Of a stretch of DNA of 64,000 nt, positions 1 to 8,455 are shown one piece after another. Each line of letters starts with the position of its first letter. The stretch's first letter is position 1. Made by a program: the position numbers and the translations under genes. The stretch is taken from contig JALFSI010000026.1 of assembly GCA_022779365.1 (NCBI GenBank), positions 14,444 to 78,443 on the forward strand, read 5' to 3'. Source of the stretch: CAG-170 sp022779365. GTDB taxonomy: Bacteria > Bacillota > Clostridia > Oscillospirales > Oscillospiraceae. The notes below the pieces were generated by a model. That model was not told the DNA's origin. It saw nothing but the letters and a program-made list of their open reading frames with translations, and did not search any database.

Positions 1-342
1 GTAGCCGACCACCGCCTGCTTGACCTCGTTGGGCGTGTACTCAAAAAGCGGCGCACCGAACTGCTCCACCGCCAGCAGGATCACGCCCCGCCCGTGCGAA
101 ACGCCGATGCCGGTGGTGACGTTGTGCCCGAAAAACAGCTCCTCGACCGCCACGGCGTCCGGGCGCACTGCGCCCAGCAGCTCGTTCATGTCGTCATAGA
201 GCATTTTCAGCCGCTTTGGAAACGCCAGCCCCGCCGGGGTGGTGATCGTGCCGTAATTCACCAGCCGCAGAAGCCCCCGCCCGCTCTCCACAACGCCAAA
301 GCCCGTGGTGGCGTAGCCGGGGTCGATCCCTAATATAATCAT
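1..342 (-). CDS. ruvC: RuvC Holliday junction endonuclease, 5' part
   Basis: This is the first 114 residues of RuvC; the gene runs off the left edge. RuvC resolves Holliday junctions together with RuvAB. The start MIILGIDPG carries the first catalytic Asp (D7), and the VEELFFG block around residues 66-72 holds the second acidic residue. The C-terminal Asp pair lies outside the window. The ATG at 340-342 lies only three bases after the stop of the small membrane protein gene upstream, so the two are probably co-transcribed. In Firmicutes ruvA and ruvB usually follow, which would place them beyond position 1. Confidence 0.95.
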   Translation of the reverse strand, partial: MIILGIDPGYATTGFGVVESGRGLLRLVNYGTITTPAGLAFPKRLKMLYDDMNELLGAVRPDAVAVEELFFGHNVTTGIGVSHGRGVILLAVEQFGAPLFEYTPNEVKQAVVGY

Positions 343-345
343 GCC

Positions 346-528
346 TTAAAACCCGCCGTACATCAGCCAGTAGCACGTCCCCAAAAACGCCAGCACCACC
401 ACAACCGCCAGCACCCACGCCAGCACGATCTGGCTCTTGGGGCGGGGCGTGTAGTCCTGCTTTTGCGGCTGCGCCTCCTGACTGAGCTTTTCCAGCATCT
501 CCGGGCTGCGGTATTCGTCCATATTCAT
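346..528 (-). CDS. Small single-pass membrane protein upstream of ruvC
   Basis: This 60-residue protein has an acidic and Gln/Pro-rich cytoplasmic half and one clear membrane segment at about residues 34-55 (runs of Val, Leu, Ala). It ends just after the helix with YGGF. I do not recognise a family. Its stop is three bases before the ruvC start, suggesting translational coupling. A TATAAT-like box at about 555-560 on the minus strand could serve as its promoter. The function is unknown. Confidence 0.7.
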   Translation of the reverse strand: MNMDEYRSPEMLEKLSQEAQPQKQDYTPRPKSQIVLAWVLAVVVVLAFLGTCYWLMYGGF

Positions 529-592
529 CCCTCACTGTACCGACATTTGGGGATATTATAGCATAAGTCCGCGCAAAAATACAGCCCGACTT

Positions 593-620
593 TTGCATTC
601 GGCGGACTTTGCGGTATAAT
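593..620 (+). promoter_or_regulatory. Sigma-A-type promoter of the DUF421 gene
   Basis: TTGCAT (593-598) and a perfect TATAAT (615-620) are separated by 16 bases, about 45 bases before the preferred DUF421 start at 667. Confidence 0.65.
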
Positions 621-666
621 TCTCCGTCCGGCGGCAAACGCTATGGAGAAAGATGGGAGGATGTGT

Positions 667-1347
667 ATGCTCATTTCATTCTTACGTGCCGTGATCCTGT
701 ATCTGGCGCTCATTCTGGTCATCCGCATGATGGGCAAACGCCAGATCGGGCAGATGGAGCCCGCGGAGTTCGTCGTGACGATGCTCATCGCGGACCTCGC
801 GTCCGTGCCGATGCAGGACCCGGCGATCCCGCTGCTCTCGGGGCTGATCCCGATCCTGGTGGTGCTGGCGATCGAGCTGCTGCTGTCGGTGTGGGTGTAC
901 GGCAGCATCCCCGTCCGCCGCTTTTTCTGCGGCAAGCCCGTCATTCTGGTGCAGGACGGCAAGCTCGTCGCGCGCAATATGCAAAAAACGCGCGTCAACG
1001 CCGACGAGCTGACGGAATATCTGCGCCTGCAGGGATACGTTGACATCACGCAGGTGCGCTACGCCATTCTGGAGACGAGCGGCAATATCAGCATCCTCCC
1101 CTATGCCCGCTTCGCGCCCGCCTGTGCCAAGGACGCGGGCATCAAGGTCGAGGAGACGGAGCTGCCCATCACGCTCATCAGCCACGGCACGCTCATTCGC
1201 GAAAATCTCGCCGCGTCCGGCAGGACGCGCGCGTGGGTGGAGCAGACGCTGCAAAACTATAACTGCCGCGTGCGCGATGTGCTGCTGCTCACCGCCGAGC
1301 GCTCAGGGAAGCTCTATCTCGCCATTCGGAAGGAGGCGGCGTCGTGA
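667..1347 (+). CDS. DUF421 (YetF-type) membrane protein
   Basis: The N-terminal 80-90 residues hold two to three membrane helices. They are followed by the conserved IGQMEPAEFVV block and a soluble alpha/beta domain typical of DUF421/YetF proteins, with a FCGKPVILVQDGK segment. I start at ATG 667 because GGGAGG (655-660) sits six bases upstream; an ATG at 643 has no such site. The product is 226 residues. Its stop overlaps the next start by four bases (GTGA). Bacillus relatives are spore or envelope membrane proteins of unclear biochemical role, so none is assigned here. Confidence 0.85.
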   Translation: MLISFLRAVILYLALILVIRMMGKRQIGQMEPAEFVVTMLIADLASVPMQDPAIPLLSGLIPILVVLAIELLLSVWVYGSIPVRRFFCGKPVILVQDGKLVARNMQKTRVNADELTEYLRLQGYVDITQVRYAILETSGNISILPYARFAPACAKDAGIKVEETELPITLISHGTLIRENLAASGRTRAWVEQTLQNYNCRVRDVLLLTAERSGKLYLAIRKEAAS

Positions 1348-1724
1348 AGCACCTGCTCATCGCGCTGCTCATTCTCGCGCTGTGTCTGAGCTTTTGCATC
1401 TGGTCGGGCAGCTATGTCCGCCGCACGGTCGCAGAGCCGCTGAACACACTGCGCCTTGCGCGCACGCACGCGGAGGGCGGCGATTTTGACCGCGCGTATG
1501 ACGCCGTGGAGCTGGCAGCCCAGCAGTGGTACAGCCGCGAGGCGGTCTACTGCGTGCTCCTGCACCACGACGAGACCGACTGTGTGCAGCGCGACCTTGC
1601 CGCCCTGCGCGAGCAGGCGCGCCGCGGCGAGGGGGATGATTTTGCCGACACCTGCGCGCAGCTCATCACACAGCTCCAGCACCTGCGCGCGCTCCAGCTC
1701 CCCAGTGCCGGGAATATCTTCTGA
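1344..1724 (+). CDS. DUF4363 family protein
   Basis: This 126-residue protein has an N-terminal membrane anchor (residues 3-24) and a helical extracytoplasmic domain rich in Ala, Arg and Gln, matching the size and layout of DUF4363 proteins. It starts at a GTG that overlaps the DUF421 stop, with AGGAGG at 1331-1336. DUF4363 genes commonly follow DUF421 genes in Clostridia, so the two products probably form one membrane complex. The function is unknown. Confidence 0.8.
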   Translation: MKHLLIALLILALCLSFCIWSGSYVRRTVAEPLNTLRLARTHAEGGDFDRAYDAVELAAQQWYSREAVYCVLLHHDETDCVQRDLAALREQARRGEGDDFADTCAQLITQLQHLRALQLPSAGNIF

Positions 1725-1730
1725 CAAAAT

Positions 1731-1761
1731 CAATGGGACGCTGCACCGCAGCGCCCCATTG
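1731..1761. terminator. Hairpin between convergent DUF4363 and nrdR
   Basis: CAATGGG-A-CGCTG pairs with CAGCG-C-CCCATTG around a five-base loop. A T-rich run follows on the plus side (1766-1775). It lies between convergent stops and probably serves both strands. Confidence 0.7.
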
Positions 1762-1765
1762 CATG

Positions 1766-2221
1766 TTATTTTTCTTCCAGGATCTTGTTTAATTCGCGCA
1801 TAAAGCTGTTGATGTCCTTGAACTGCCGGTAGACGGAGGCAAAGCGTACATACGCCACCTCGTCCAGCGGCTTGAGCCGCTCCATCACCAGCTCACCGAT
1901 GCGGGTGGTCGATACCTCACGGTCGAGCGTGTTCTGAATGACCTGCTCGATCTCGTCCGCCGCCGCCTCCAGCTCCGCCAGCGCCACGGGGCGCTTTTCA
2001 CACGCGCGCAGCATACCGTTGAGCACCTTGTTGCGGTCAAACGCCTGACGGCTGTTATCGCGCTTGATGACGACGATCGGCAGGCTTTCCACTGTTTCAT
2101 AGGTCGTAAAGCGCTTCTGGCACGCCTGACACTCACGCCGGCGGCGGATGCTCAGCCCATCCTCGGAGTGGCGGGAATCGACGACCTTACTGTCCTGAAA
2201 GCCGCAATAGGGACACTTCAT
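1766..2221 (-). CDS. nrdR: Transcriptional repressor NrdR
   Basis: NrdR represses ribonucleotide reductase genes by sensing dATP/ATP. The protein is 151 residues, the usual length. It has a zinc ribbon (C3, C6, C31, C34), an RRRREC stretch after it, and an ATP-cone domain from about residue 49 (VIKRDN...F) to the C-terminus. I start at MKCPYCG (2221), which every NrdR shares, rather than an ATG eight codons upstream; GGAG lies just before it. No nrd genes are in the window, so its targets lie elsewhere. Confidence 0.97.
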   Translation of the reverse strand: MKCPYCGFQDSKVVDSRHSEDGLSIRRRRECQACQKRFTTYETVESLPIVVIKRDNSRQAFDRNKVLNGMLRACEKRPVALAELEAAADEIEQVIQNTLDREVSTTRIGELVMERLKPLDEVAYVRFASVYRQFKDINSFMRELNKILEEK

Positions 2222-2336
2222 GGCTTTTCTCCTCTCACCTTGCATCTTGCAGCAAGATGCTGTATGATATAGATACTTTTGTTATTATAGCAAAGCAGCC
2301 ACCTTATGTCTACCACTTTTTCAAAAATCCGACGCC

Positions 2337-2609
2337 CTATAACACGTCCTGCAAAATATCGCGCAGCGTCACCGGCGTAGCTGTTCCATCTGCCAGCAGC
2401 CGGAGCAGCTCCATCGCCCGCTCTCGTCGCGGCGTAATGCCATCCGCGCAGTCCTCTTCGCATGAATCGGGCGTCAAAATGCGGATGCCCACGCCGTATT
2501 CCGGCGCGCTGTCCGGCGGTTCGCGGCGGGTCAGCAGGTATTCCAGGCTCAGCGTCACACCGCTCTGCGCAATGGCGGTTCGCTTGTATACGATTTGCAC
2601 TTTTCTCAT
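2337..2609 (-). CDS. DUF6514-like small protein
   Basis: This soluble 90-residue protein contains a YLLTRREPPDSAPEYGVGI stretch and a C-terminal LLxLLADGTATPVTLRDIL segment. The layout resembles DUF6514 proteins of Clostridia, which are uncharacterised. The gene stands alone between nrdR and the divergent YihY gene. The family call is from memory of the motif pattern. Confidence 0.65.
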   Translation of the reverse strand: MRKVQIVYKRTAIAQSGVTLSLEYLLTRREPPDSAPEYGVGIRILTPDSCEEDCADGITPRRERAMELLRLLADGTATPVTLRDILQDVL

Positions 2610-2839
2610 AGAATTTCAACCCCCTTTGCGCCTTATTCAAACACAGGACGCGCGGAAATGAAACAAAAAGAAATCGCCCTTTTTCGACATTTTCCCCACT
2701 CTTTTTCGTCAGCATCACAAAATTTAGCGGTGGCAATCACAAACTTTCCCGCTATTTTGTGCATGAATGTCCCCAATTTGTCGAAAACTTTTTTGCCGCA
2801 GGAAGTTTTCGACAAAACCTGTTCAAGGAGTTTTTCCGT

Positions 2840-3667
2840 ATGAAACCGACTGACCGGCTCAAAAGCTTTGCGCGGAATATCGCCGCGCTGAATGTCCCGC
2901 TCTACGCGGGCAACGCGGGATTTTTTCTGCTGCTGTCCATCTTCCCGCTGATCGCGCTGCTGCTGTCGCTGGTGCAGCATCTGCCGATCTCGCGCGAGGG
3001 GCTGTTTGAGATGCTCCAGCCCGCCGCGCCCGCCGCGCTGCTGCCGTTTTTCCAGCTTTTGCTCGACGATATTTTTGACGGTATCAGCAGCTTCGGCACG
3101 AGTATTTTTAACGCCGTGGCAGCGCTCTGGGCGTCGTCCACGGGGCTTCACAGCATCATGCAGGGGCTCAACCGCGCCTGCGGTGTGCAGGAGACACGCC
3201 CGTGGCTAAAGCGCCGCGCGCTGTGCCTGCTCTACACGCTGCTGCTGCTGCTTGCGCTCGTGCTCACGCTGGTGCTGCACGGCTTCGGGCAGCAGATCCT
3301 CGCGTTTTTAGAGCATATCGATTCACCCATCATCCATTTTTTCATCAGGCTTCTCGACTATCTGAACCTCTACTCCGCCATCTTTCTCACGCTCCTGTTC
3401 GCAGCGCTCTATCTGGCGCTGCCCAACTGCAAAAACCGCGTGGGCGAGGTGCTGCCGGGCGCGTTCTGCGCAGCGCTGGCGTGGATCATCTTCTCCAACG
3501 GCTTCTCGCATTATGTAAACTCCTACAGCCAGTTCTCCGTCTTTTACGGCAGCATCGGGACGATCCTGCTCACGATGCTGTGGCTGTTCTTCTGCCTGAG
3601 CATCCTGTTTTTCGGCGCGTATCTCAACTATCTGCTGTTCCACGGCAGAAAAACGGGGGAGACCTGA
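2840..3667 (+). CDS. YihY/BrkB-family membrane protein
   Basis: This is a 275-residue polytopic membrane protein. Features are the conserved N-terminal GNAGFFLLLSIFPLI segment, a second helix cluster around residues 95-170, and a C-terminal block with SVFYGSIGTILLTMLWLFF, all typical of the YihY/BrkB (virulence factor BrkB) family. I start at ATG 2840 with AAGGAG nine bases upstream; the in-frame ATG at 2759 would add an unrelated 27-residue extension. The family was once called RNase BN, a name since withdrawn; the role is probably in the envelope but undefined. DUF5685 follows after two bases. Confidence 0.9.
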   Translation: MKPTDRLKSFARNIAALNVPLYAGNAGFFLLLSIFPLIALLLSLVQHLPISREGLFEMLQPAAPAALLPFFQLLLDDIFDGISSFGTSIFNAVAALWASSTGLHSIMQGLNRACGVQETRPWLKRRALCLLYTLLLLLALVLTLVLHGFGQQILAFLEHIDSPIIHFFIRLLDYLNLYSAIFLTLLFAALYLALPNCKNRVGEVLPGAFCAALAWIIFSNGFSHYVNSYSQFSVFYGSIGTILLTMLWLFFCLSILFFGAYLNYLLFHGRKTGET

Positions 3668-3669
3668 CC

Positions 3670-4500
3670 ATGTTCGGGTACATTCAGGCGGACCGCACGC
3701 GATTGGATGAAGAACAGGCGGCGCGATACCGCGCGGTCTACTGCGGGCTGTGCCGCACGCTGCGGCGAGAATACGGCGCGATTTCCCGGCTGGCGCTGAC
3801 ATACGATATGACGTTTCTGGCAATGCTGCTCGCGTCGCTCTACGAGCCGGACGAGCAGTCCGGGCAGGAGAGCTGCGCGCCGCACCCGCTGCGCCCGCAC
3901 GAGTACGCGCAGACGGAATTTTCATCCTACGCGGCGGCGATGAATGTGCTGCTGGCGCGCGAGGCGTGTCTGGACGGCTGGCATGACGACCGCAATGCCG
4001 CAAAATATCTCGCCGCGCAGGGGCTGACCCGCGCCGCAGAGCGTGCAGCGACGTGCTATGGCGCGCAGGAAAACGCCATCCGGGAGGGGCTTTCGCAGCT
4101 CGCCGAGGTCGAGGCGCGCGGAAAATGCGAACCCGACGCGGCGGCGAATGCCTTCGGCGCGATCTTATCGTCGCTGTTCGCCCCGCGAGAGGACCGCTGG
4201 CAGCCGGTCCTGCAAGAGTTCGGCATGGCGCTGGGGCGATTTGTCTATCTGCTCGATGCCGTGTGCGACCACACCGCCGACCGCCGCCGCGGGCGCTACA
4301 ATCCCCTGCCGAACGAGCTTATGACCGGCGCGCGCCCGATGCACGGCGAGCTGACGCTGCTCATCGGCGACGCGGCGAGCGCGTTTGAGCGCCTGCCGCT
4401 GGTGCAGGACGCGGCGCTGCTGCGAAACATTCTCTACTTCGGCGTCTGGGCGCAGTATGACCGCCAGTTTCCGAGGGAGGGCAAGGAGGAAACCCCATGA
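3670..4500 (+). CDS. DUF5685 family protein
   Basis: This 276-residue protein opens MFGYIQAD and carries the YCGLC motif (C25, C28) typical of DUF5685, then a helical domain with conserved DAVCDHTADRRRGRYNPL and a late FGVWAQYD. The family is uncharacterised and frequently sits next to a J-domain gene, as here. The stop overlaps the next start (ATGA at 4497-4500), so the YihY, DUF5685 and J-domain genes look like one operon. The Cys pairs suggest metal binding, which is inference. Confidence 0.85.
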   Translation: MFGYIQADRTRLDEEQAARYRAVYCGLCRTLRREYGAISRLALTYDMTFLAMLLASLYEPDEQSGQESCAPHPLRPHEYAQTEFSSYAAAMNVLLAREACLDGWHDDRNAAKYLAAQGLTRAAERAATCYGAQENAIREGLSQLAEVEARGKCEPDAAANAFGAILSSLFAPREDRWQPVLQEFGMALGRFVYLLDAVCDHTADRRRGRYNPLPNELMTGARPMHGELTLLIGDAASAFERLPLVQDAALLRNILYFGVWAQYDRQFPREGKEETP

Positions 4501-5129
4501 TGGACGATCCCTATCGCGTGCTGGGTCTGACCCCCGACGCGACCGATGAAGAGGTCAAGCGCGCCTACCGGCAGCTTGCCAAAAAATATCACCCGGACAT
4601 GAATCCGGGCGATGCCTACGCGGCGCAGAAGATGAACGAGATCAACGCTGCCTATGACCAGATCAAAAATCCCCCGCAGCAGACGACGTACCGCACGCAG
4701 TACACCGACCCCTTCGCGGGCTGGCAGCGGCAGCGGGAGGAGCGCGGCGCGCAGCCGGAAGCCCTCCGCCGCGCGCAGGCGTACTTGCAGCAGCGACAGT
4801 ACGCCGCCGCGTGGAATATCCTGCAATCCGTTCCGGCGGCGGAGCGCACCGCGCAGTGGTATTATTTTGCCGCCATCGCCAACACGGGGCTCGGCAACCG
4901 CGTGCTCGGCTACGAACAGATCAACCGCGCCTGCGCCATGGACCCCGACAACGCCGAATATCAGTACGCCCGCGCGCAGATCGAGCGCAACGGCTTTACT
5001 TACACCAGCACGCAGAACGGCTTTAACTTCACCGGCGGCGCGGGGCGCGTCTGCTGCGGTCTGTGCGTCGCGTCGCAGCTCATGAACCTGTTTTGTGGGC
5101 GTGGTTTCCCATTCTGCTTTTTTTGCTAG
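4497..5129 (+). CDS. J-domain (DnaJ-like) protein
   Basis: Residues 4-60 form a J domain with the HPD signature at 32-34, so the protein should stimulate a DnaK-type Hsp70. A linker and a TPR-like helical stretch (about 80-160) follow. The tail is Cys- and Phe-rich (VCCGLC, CGRGFPFCFFC), where full DnaJ proteins would have zinc fingers and a C-terminal substrate domain. It is a specialised 210-residue J protein rather than DnaJ itself. An AAGGAGG precedes the ATG. It is the last gene of the YihY/DUF5685 unit. Confidence 0.88.
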   Translation: MMDDPYRVLGLTPDATDEEVKRAYRQLAKKYHPDMNPGDAYAAQKMNEINAAYDQIKNPPQQTTYRTQYTDPFAGWQRQREERGAQPEALRRAQAYLQQRQYAAAWNILQSVPAAERTAQWYYFAAIANTGLGNRVLGYEQINRACAMDPDNAEYQYARAQIERNGFTYTSTQNGFNFTGGAGRVCCGLCVASQLMNLFCGRGFPFCFFC

Positions 5130-5151
5130 AAGTCAACCCCCCGAATATGCG

Positions 5152-5183
5152 ATCATGCCCGCAGGCAGTGCCTGCGGGCATGA
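5152..5183. terminator. Rho-independent terminator
   Basis: A long perfect stem (ATCATGCCCGCAGGC with its complement) around a short loop, followed by TTTTT, sits between the J-domain gene and the convergent DUF1540 gene. Confidence 0.85.
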
Positions 5184-5196
5184 TTTTTCGCATTTT

Positions 5197-5364
5197 TTAC
5201 TTCTTCACAAACGACAGGCAGTCGGTGCAGGCGTCCACGGTGGGGTCGCACTCGTGCGTGCCAACGCGGATGCGGTCCAGAGAGCAGTAGTTCTCCGACG
5301 CGCAGTGGTTGCCGCAGGACGTGACGCTGCATTCGATACACTTGTTGGCCTTGCAGTTACTCAT
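5197..5364 (-). CDS. DUF1540 small Cys-rich protein
   Basis: This 55-residue protein (MSNCKANKCIECSV...) has nine Cys (4, 9, 12, 17, 21, 27, 39, 46, 49) in the CxxC and CxxxC spacing of DUF1540, a family seen in spore-forming Clostridia and likely to bind metal. It starts at CAT 5362-5364 with GGAGG shortly upstream. It is monocistronic and faces the terminator at 5152-5183. The function is unknown. Confidence 0.85.
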   Translation of the reverse strand: MSNCKANKCIECSVTSCGNHCASENYCSLDRIRVGTHECDPTVDACTDCLSFVKK

Positions 5365-5442
5365 ATCAGAATTCCTCCTTCATTAAGCTGCGTAGTTAGT
5401 ATGTCCACTCTTCGCCGCATAACGCAGGATATTTCTGGAATT

Positions 5443-6093
5443 TTATTTCTGGATGCTGCGCGCAAATGCCGCCTTGTCGGCTGCCTTAAAGTACGCGCTG
5501 CCCGCCACGAGCACATTCGCGCCCGCCGCCTTGCACACCTCAGCGGTCTGCTCGTTCACGCCGCCGTCCACCTCCAGCTCGCAGGCGGGATTTTTTTCGT
5601 TGATGTACGCACGGATTTTTTCGACCTTGGGCATCATATCCGCCATGAACGACTGCCCGCCGAAGCCCGGCTCGACCGTCATCACCAGGATCAGGCTGCA
5701 CAGGTCGATAAACGGCAGCACCGCCTCCGCCGGGGTCTTGGGCTTGACGCAGATGGCGGGGCGCACGCCGAGATCGCGGATGATCTCCAGCGCATGGCGC
5801 GTGTTTTCCTCGGTGTCCGCCTCCACATGGACGGTCAGAATATCCGCGCCCGCCTTGCAGAAGCGCTCAACATAGCGGATGGGGCGGTCGATCATCAGAT
5901 GCACGTCCAGCGGCAGATCGGTGATGCCGCGGATGGCGGCGACCACGGGAAAGCCGATCGAGATGTTGGGCACAAAAAGCCCGTCCATCACGTCAACGTG
6001 CACATAATCCGCCCCAGCGGTCTTGAGCGCGCGGATGTCGCGTTCCAGATTCACAAAGTCGGCGGCGAGGATCGACGGAGAAAGTTTGTTCAT
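5443..6093 (-). CDS. rpe: Ribulose-phosphate 3-epimerase
   Basis: Rpe interconverts ribulose 5-phosphate and xylulose 5-phosphate in the pentose phosphate pathway. The 216-residue TIM barrel shows LSPSILAADF at the start, the metal-binding VHVDVMDG block, DVHLMI, MTVEPGFGGQSF, and EVDGGV near the C-terminus, all catalytic signatures. I start at MNKLSPS (6093) with GGAGG nine bases upstream; the track-length ORF adds an unrelated 14-residue prefix. It stands alone here; in many Firmicutes it follows rsgA and prkC. Confidence 0.96.
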   Translation of the reverse strand: MNKLSPSILAADFVNLERDIRALKTAGADYVHVDVMDGLFVPNISIGFPVVAAIRGITDLPLDVHLMIDRPIRYVERFCKAGADILTVHVEADTEENTRHALEIIRDLGVRPAICVKPKTPAEAVLPFIDLCSLILVMTVEPGFGGQSFMADMMPKVEKIRAYINEKNPACELEVDGGVNEQTAEVCKAAGANVLVAGSAYFKAADKAAFARSIQK

Positions 6094-6373
6094 AGCTGGA
6101 TGCCTCCAAAAACGAAATTTGTAAAAACGGCACACACCCTGCTGCTTGCAGCATAGAAATGGATGTGCGGAAACCGCGCTGTCGCAGGGCTCTCATTCCG
6201 CGCGGGCGGAGCGGACCGCTTGAGATAGGGGCTGCCGCACGGCAGCCCCATTGGAAGCGCGCCGTTACGGCTATTATACGCACGCAAAACGGGCGTGTCA
6301 ATTCCCCGCATTTCTTGACTTTGCGCGCCGCAGGATATACAATATTGGCAGTGTATTTATACTAGTTCGTATT
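6094..6373. other. Intergenic stretch upstream of rpe
   Basis: No gene is visible. The one clear structure is a perfect nine-base-pair hairpin, GGGGCTGCC-GCAC-GGCAGCCCC, at 6228-6249. It has no T-run on the plus side, so it is not an obvious terminator. An AT-rich stretch at about 6340-6373 leads into the tandem-hairpin element. Confidence 0.6.
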
Positions 6374-6502
6374 AAAAATCTTGAAAAGATTTTTATAGCA
6401 CCGAAGGTGCGTTAAGAACTTATGAGACGTGGAATTGCACAATTGTGCAATTCCAGCGTGCGAAGCACGCGGGTTTTCTGATTGATTTTTTAATCAGAAA
6501 AC
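6374..6502. repeat. Tandem array of five perfect hairpins
   Basis: Five consecutive perfect inverted repeats fill 129 bases. They lie at 6374-6394 (nine-bp stem, GAA loop), 6398-6410 (five bp, GAA loop), 6431-6454 (24-base palindrome), 6456-6470 (six bp, GAA loop) and 6473-6502 (11 bp, T-rich loop). The last is followed by the xpaC-like gene 38 bases on. It could be a mobile hairpin element, a structured 5' leader or a multi-part terminator. I recognise no family. Confidence 0.75.
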
Positions 6503-6539
6503 AGTATTATTTTTGCGAAAGAAAGGGCACGGCACTGCC

Positions 6540-7268
6540 ATGAAACAGAAAAAGACCCGCTCGACCATCCCGCTGTATGTGGTCGCGGCACTGTGGCTGG
6601 GGCGCGCGCTGACGGGCAATCTCAGCAGCTTCGGCGATATTTTCAAAACGATCGCGCTGTCGGTCGTGGTGTATTTTGGGGTCAAGCTCTTCTTCCCCGA
6701 CAAGGCGGCGTCGCAGAAGGACGCTGAGGCGGAGAAGCAGCCCGAGAAACAGCCTGAACCTGCCAAGCCCGAACCGCAGCCCGAAAAACAGCCGGACGAG
6801 CCGAAAAAGCCTGAATCGACCGGCAACGCGGAGCTTGACGCTGTGCTGCGCCAGGGCGAGAACGCTATCCGGCAAATTCGCCTGCGCAACGATGAAATTC
6901 CCGATTACAAAATTTCCGCGCAGCTCAAGCAGATCGAGCTGCTGACCGAAAAAATTTTCGATTATGTGCGCGAGCACCCTGAGCAGCTCGGCGAAATTCG
7001 CCAGTTCCTCAACTACTACCTCCCCACCACGCTGAACCTGCTCGAAAAATATGTGAAGCTGCAAAATCAGCAGATGCGCATGGGCAACATCGACGAGGGG
7101 ATGCGGCAAATTGAAGATTTGCTCGACAAGGTCGCCGTTGCGTTCCAGCGGCAGCTCGACAGTCTGTTTGAAAGCAGCGTGGTGGACATCACCGCGGATA
7201 TTCAGGTCATGGAAAATATGATGGCTGCCGAAGGACTCAGCGGCGGTCGTGACTTTGACACAAAGTAA
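6540..7268 (+). CDS. XpaC-like (5-bromo-4-chloroindolyl phosphate hydrolysis family) protein
   Basis: This 242-residue protein has two N-terminal hydrophobic segments (about 9-26 and 31-50), a Pro/Glu/Lys-rich linker with PEKQPEP-type repeats (about 60-95), and a helical C-terminal domain characteristic of XpaC. The family name comes from a colony-colour phenotype and does not prove an enzyme. I chose ATG 6540; a TTG at 6513 is possible. The TelA and TPM genes follow within 15-25 bases, a known association (XpaC-TelA), pointing to envelope stress or toxic-anion tolerance. Confidence 0.85.
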   Translation: MKQKKTRSTIPLYVVAALWLGRALTGNLSSFGDIFKTIALSVVVYFGVKLFFPDKAASQKDAEAEKQPEKQPEPAKPEPQPEKQPDEPKKPESTGNAELDAVLRQGENAIRQIRLRNDEIPDYKISAQLKQIELLTEKIFDYVREHPEQLGEIRQFLNYYLPTTLNLLEKYVKLQNQQMRMGNIDEGMRQIEDLLDKVAVAFQRQLDSLFESSVVDITADIQVMENMMAAEGLSGGRDFDTK

Positions 7269-7282
7269 AGGAGAATCACATC

Positions 7283-8434
7283 ATGGATGAACAAAAGATC
7301 CCCCAGCTCACCCTGACCCCCGATCTGGACGAGCCTGCCGCCCCGCAGGTAAAGCCCGAGACCGAGCTCAAGCAGTCCGCGCCCGCGCCAGAGGCCGGTC
7401 CTGAACTTGCCAACCTCTCCGAGGCGGAGCAGAAGGCAGTCGCGGATTTTGCCGGGCAGATCGACCTGAGCGACGCGAACATCATCATTCAGTACGGCGC
7501 GGCGGCGCAGAAAAACATCGCCGATTTTTCGCAGGCGGCGCTCGATAAGGTCAAAATGAGCGACATGGGCGAGGTCGGCACGATGCTCTCCGGGCTGCTG
7601 GTGGAGCTGAAAACGCTGGACGAGCCGGAAAAGAAGGGCATCAGCGGTCTGTTCGGCAAGGCGAAGAAGAGCGCCGAAACGCTCCGCGCGCGCTACGGCA
7701 AGGCGGAAGAAAATGTAGACCGCATCGCGGGCGAGCTGGAGGTACACCAGCGCAAGCTGATGAAGGACGTCGCCGTGATGGACCAGATGTACGACAAAAA
7801 CCTGCAATATTTCAAGGAGCTGACGATGTACCTGCTGGCAGGCAGGCAGAGCCTGGAAAAGGCGCGCAGTACCACGCTCGCGGAGCTGCGCGCCAAGGCG
7901 GAGAAGTCCGGGCTTCCCGAGGACGCGCAGGCGGCGAACGATTTTGAAAACAAGTGCCAGCGCTTTGAAAAGCGCCTGCACGATCTGGAGCTGACGCGCG
8001 TCATCTCGCTGCAAACCGCGCCGCAAATTCGCATGATCCAAAATAACGACGCGGCGATGATGGAAAAGATCCAGACCTCCATCATGAACACCATCCCGCT
8101 GTGGAAAAATCAGCTCGTGCTCACGCTCGGCATCGAAAATTCCCGCCGCGCCATGGAGGCGCAGCGCAAGGTCACCGACGCGACAAACGAGCTGCTCAAG
8201 AAAAACGCCGATATGCTCAAAATGGCGACGGTCGATACCGCCCGCGAATCCGAGCGCGGCATCGTGGACATCGAAACGCTCCAGCACACGAACGAGAGCC
8301 TGATCTCCACGCTCGACGAGGTCCTCCAGATCCAAACCGAGGGCGCGCAGAAGCGCGCAGAAGCGGAGCGCGAGCTGCGCCGTATCGAGGGCGAGCTCAA
8401 GCAAAAGCTGCTGGAAACGCGCAAGGTGCAGTAA
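7283..8434 (+). CDS. TelA-family toxic anion resistance protein
   Basis: This soluble, strongly helical 383-residue protein carries TelA-family signatures: the AxFAxxIDLSD segment near residues 53-66, the RYGKAEENVDRIAGELE block near 140-155, and a long coiled-coil C-terminal half ending in RIEGELKQKLLETRKVQ. TelA relatives are tied to tellurite and cell-envelope antibiotic tolerance, but the mechanism is unknown. AAAGGAG precedes the ATG. It is the middle gene of a tight three-gene unit with XpaC and TPM proteins. Confidence 0.9.
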   Translation: MDEQKIPQLTLTPDLDEPAAPQVKPETELKQSAPAPEAGPELANLSEAEQKAVADFAGQIDLSDANIIIQYGAAAQKNIADFSQAALDKVKMSDMGEVGTMLSGLLVELKTLDEPEKKGISGLFGKAKKSAETLRARYGKAEENVDRIAGELEVHQRKLMKDVAVMDQMYDKNLQYFKELTMYLLAGRQSLEKARSTTLAELRAKAEKSGLPEDAQAANDFENKCQRFEKRLHDLELTRVISLQTAPQIRMIQNNDAAMMEKIQTSIMNTIPLWKNQLVLTLGIENSRRAMEAQRKVTDATNELLKKNADMLKMATVDTARESERGIVDIETLQHTNESLISTLDEVLQIQTEGAQKRAEAERELRRIEGELKQKLLETRKVQ

Positions 8435-8455
8435 TCGCACCCAAAAGGAGCAACT

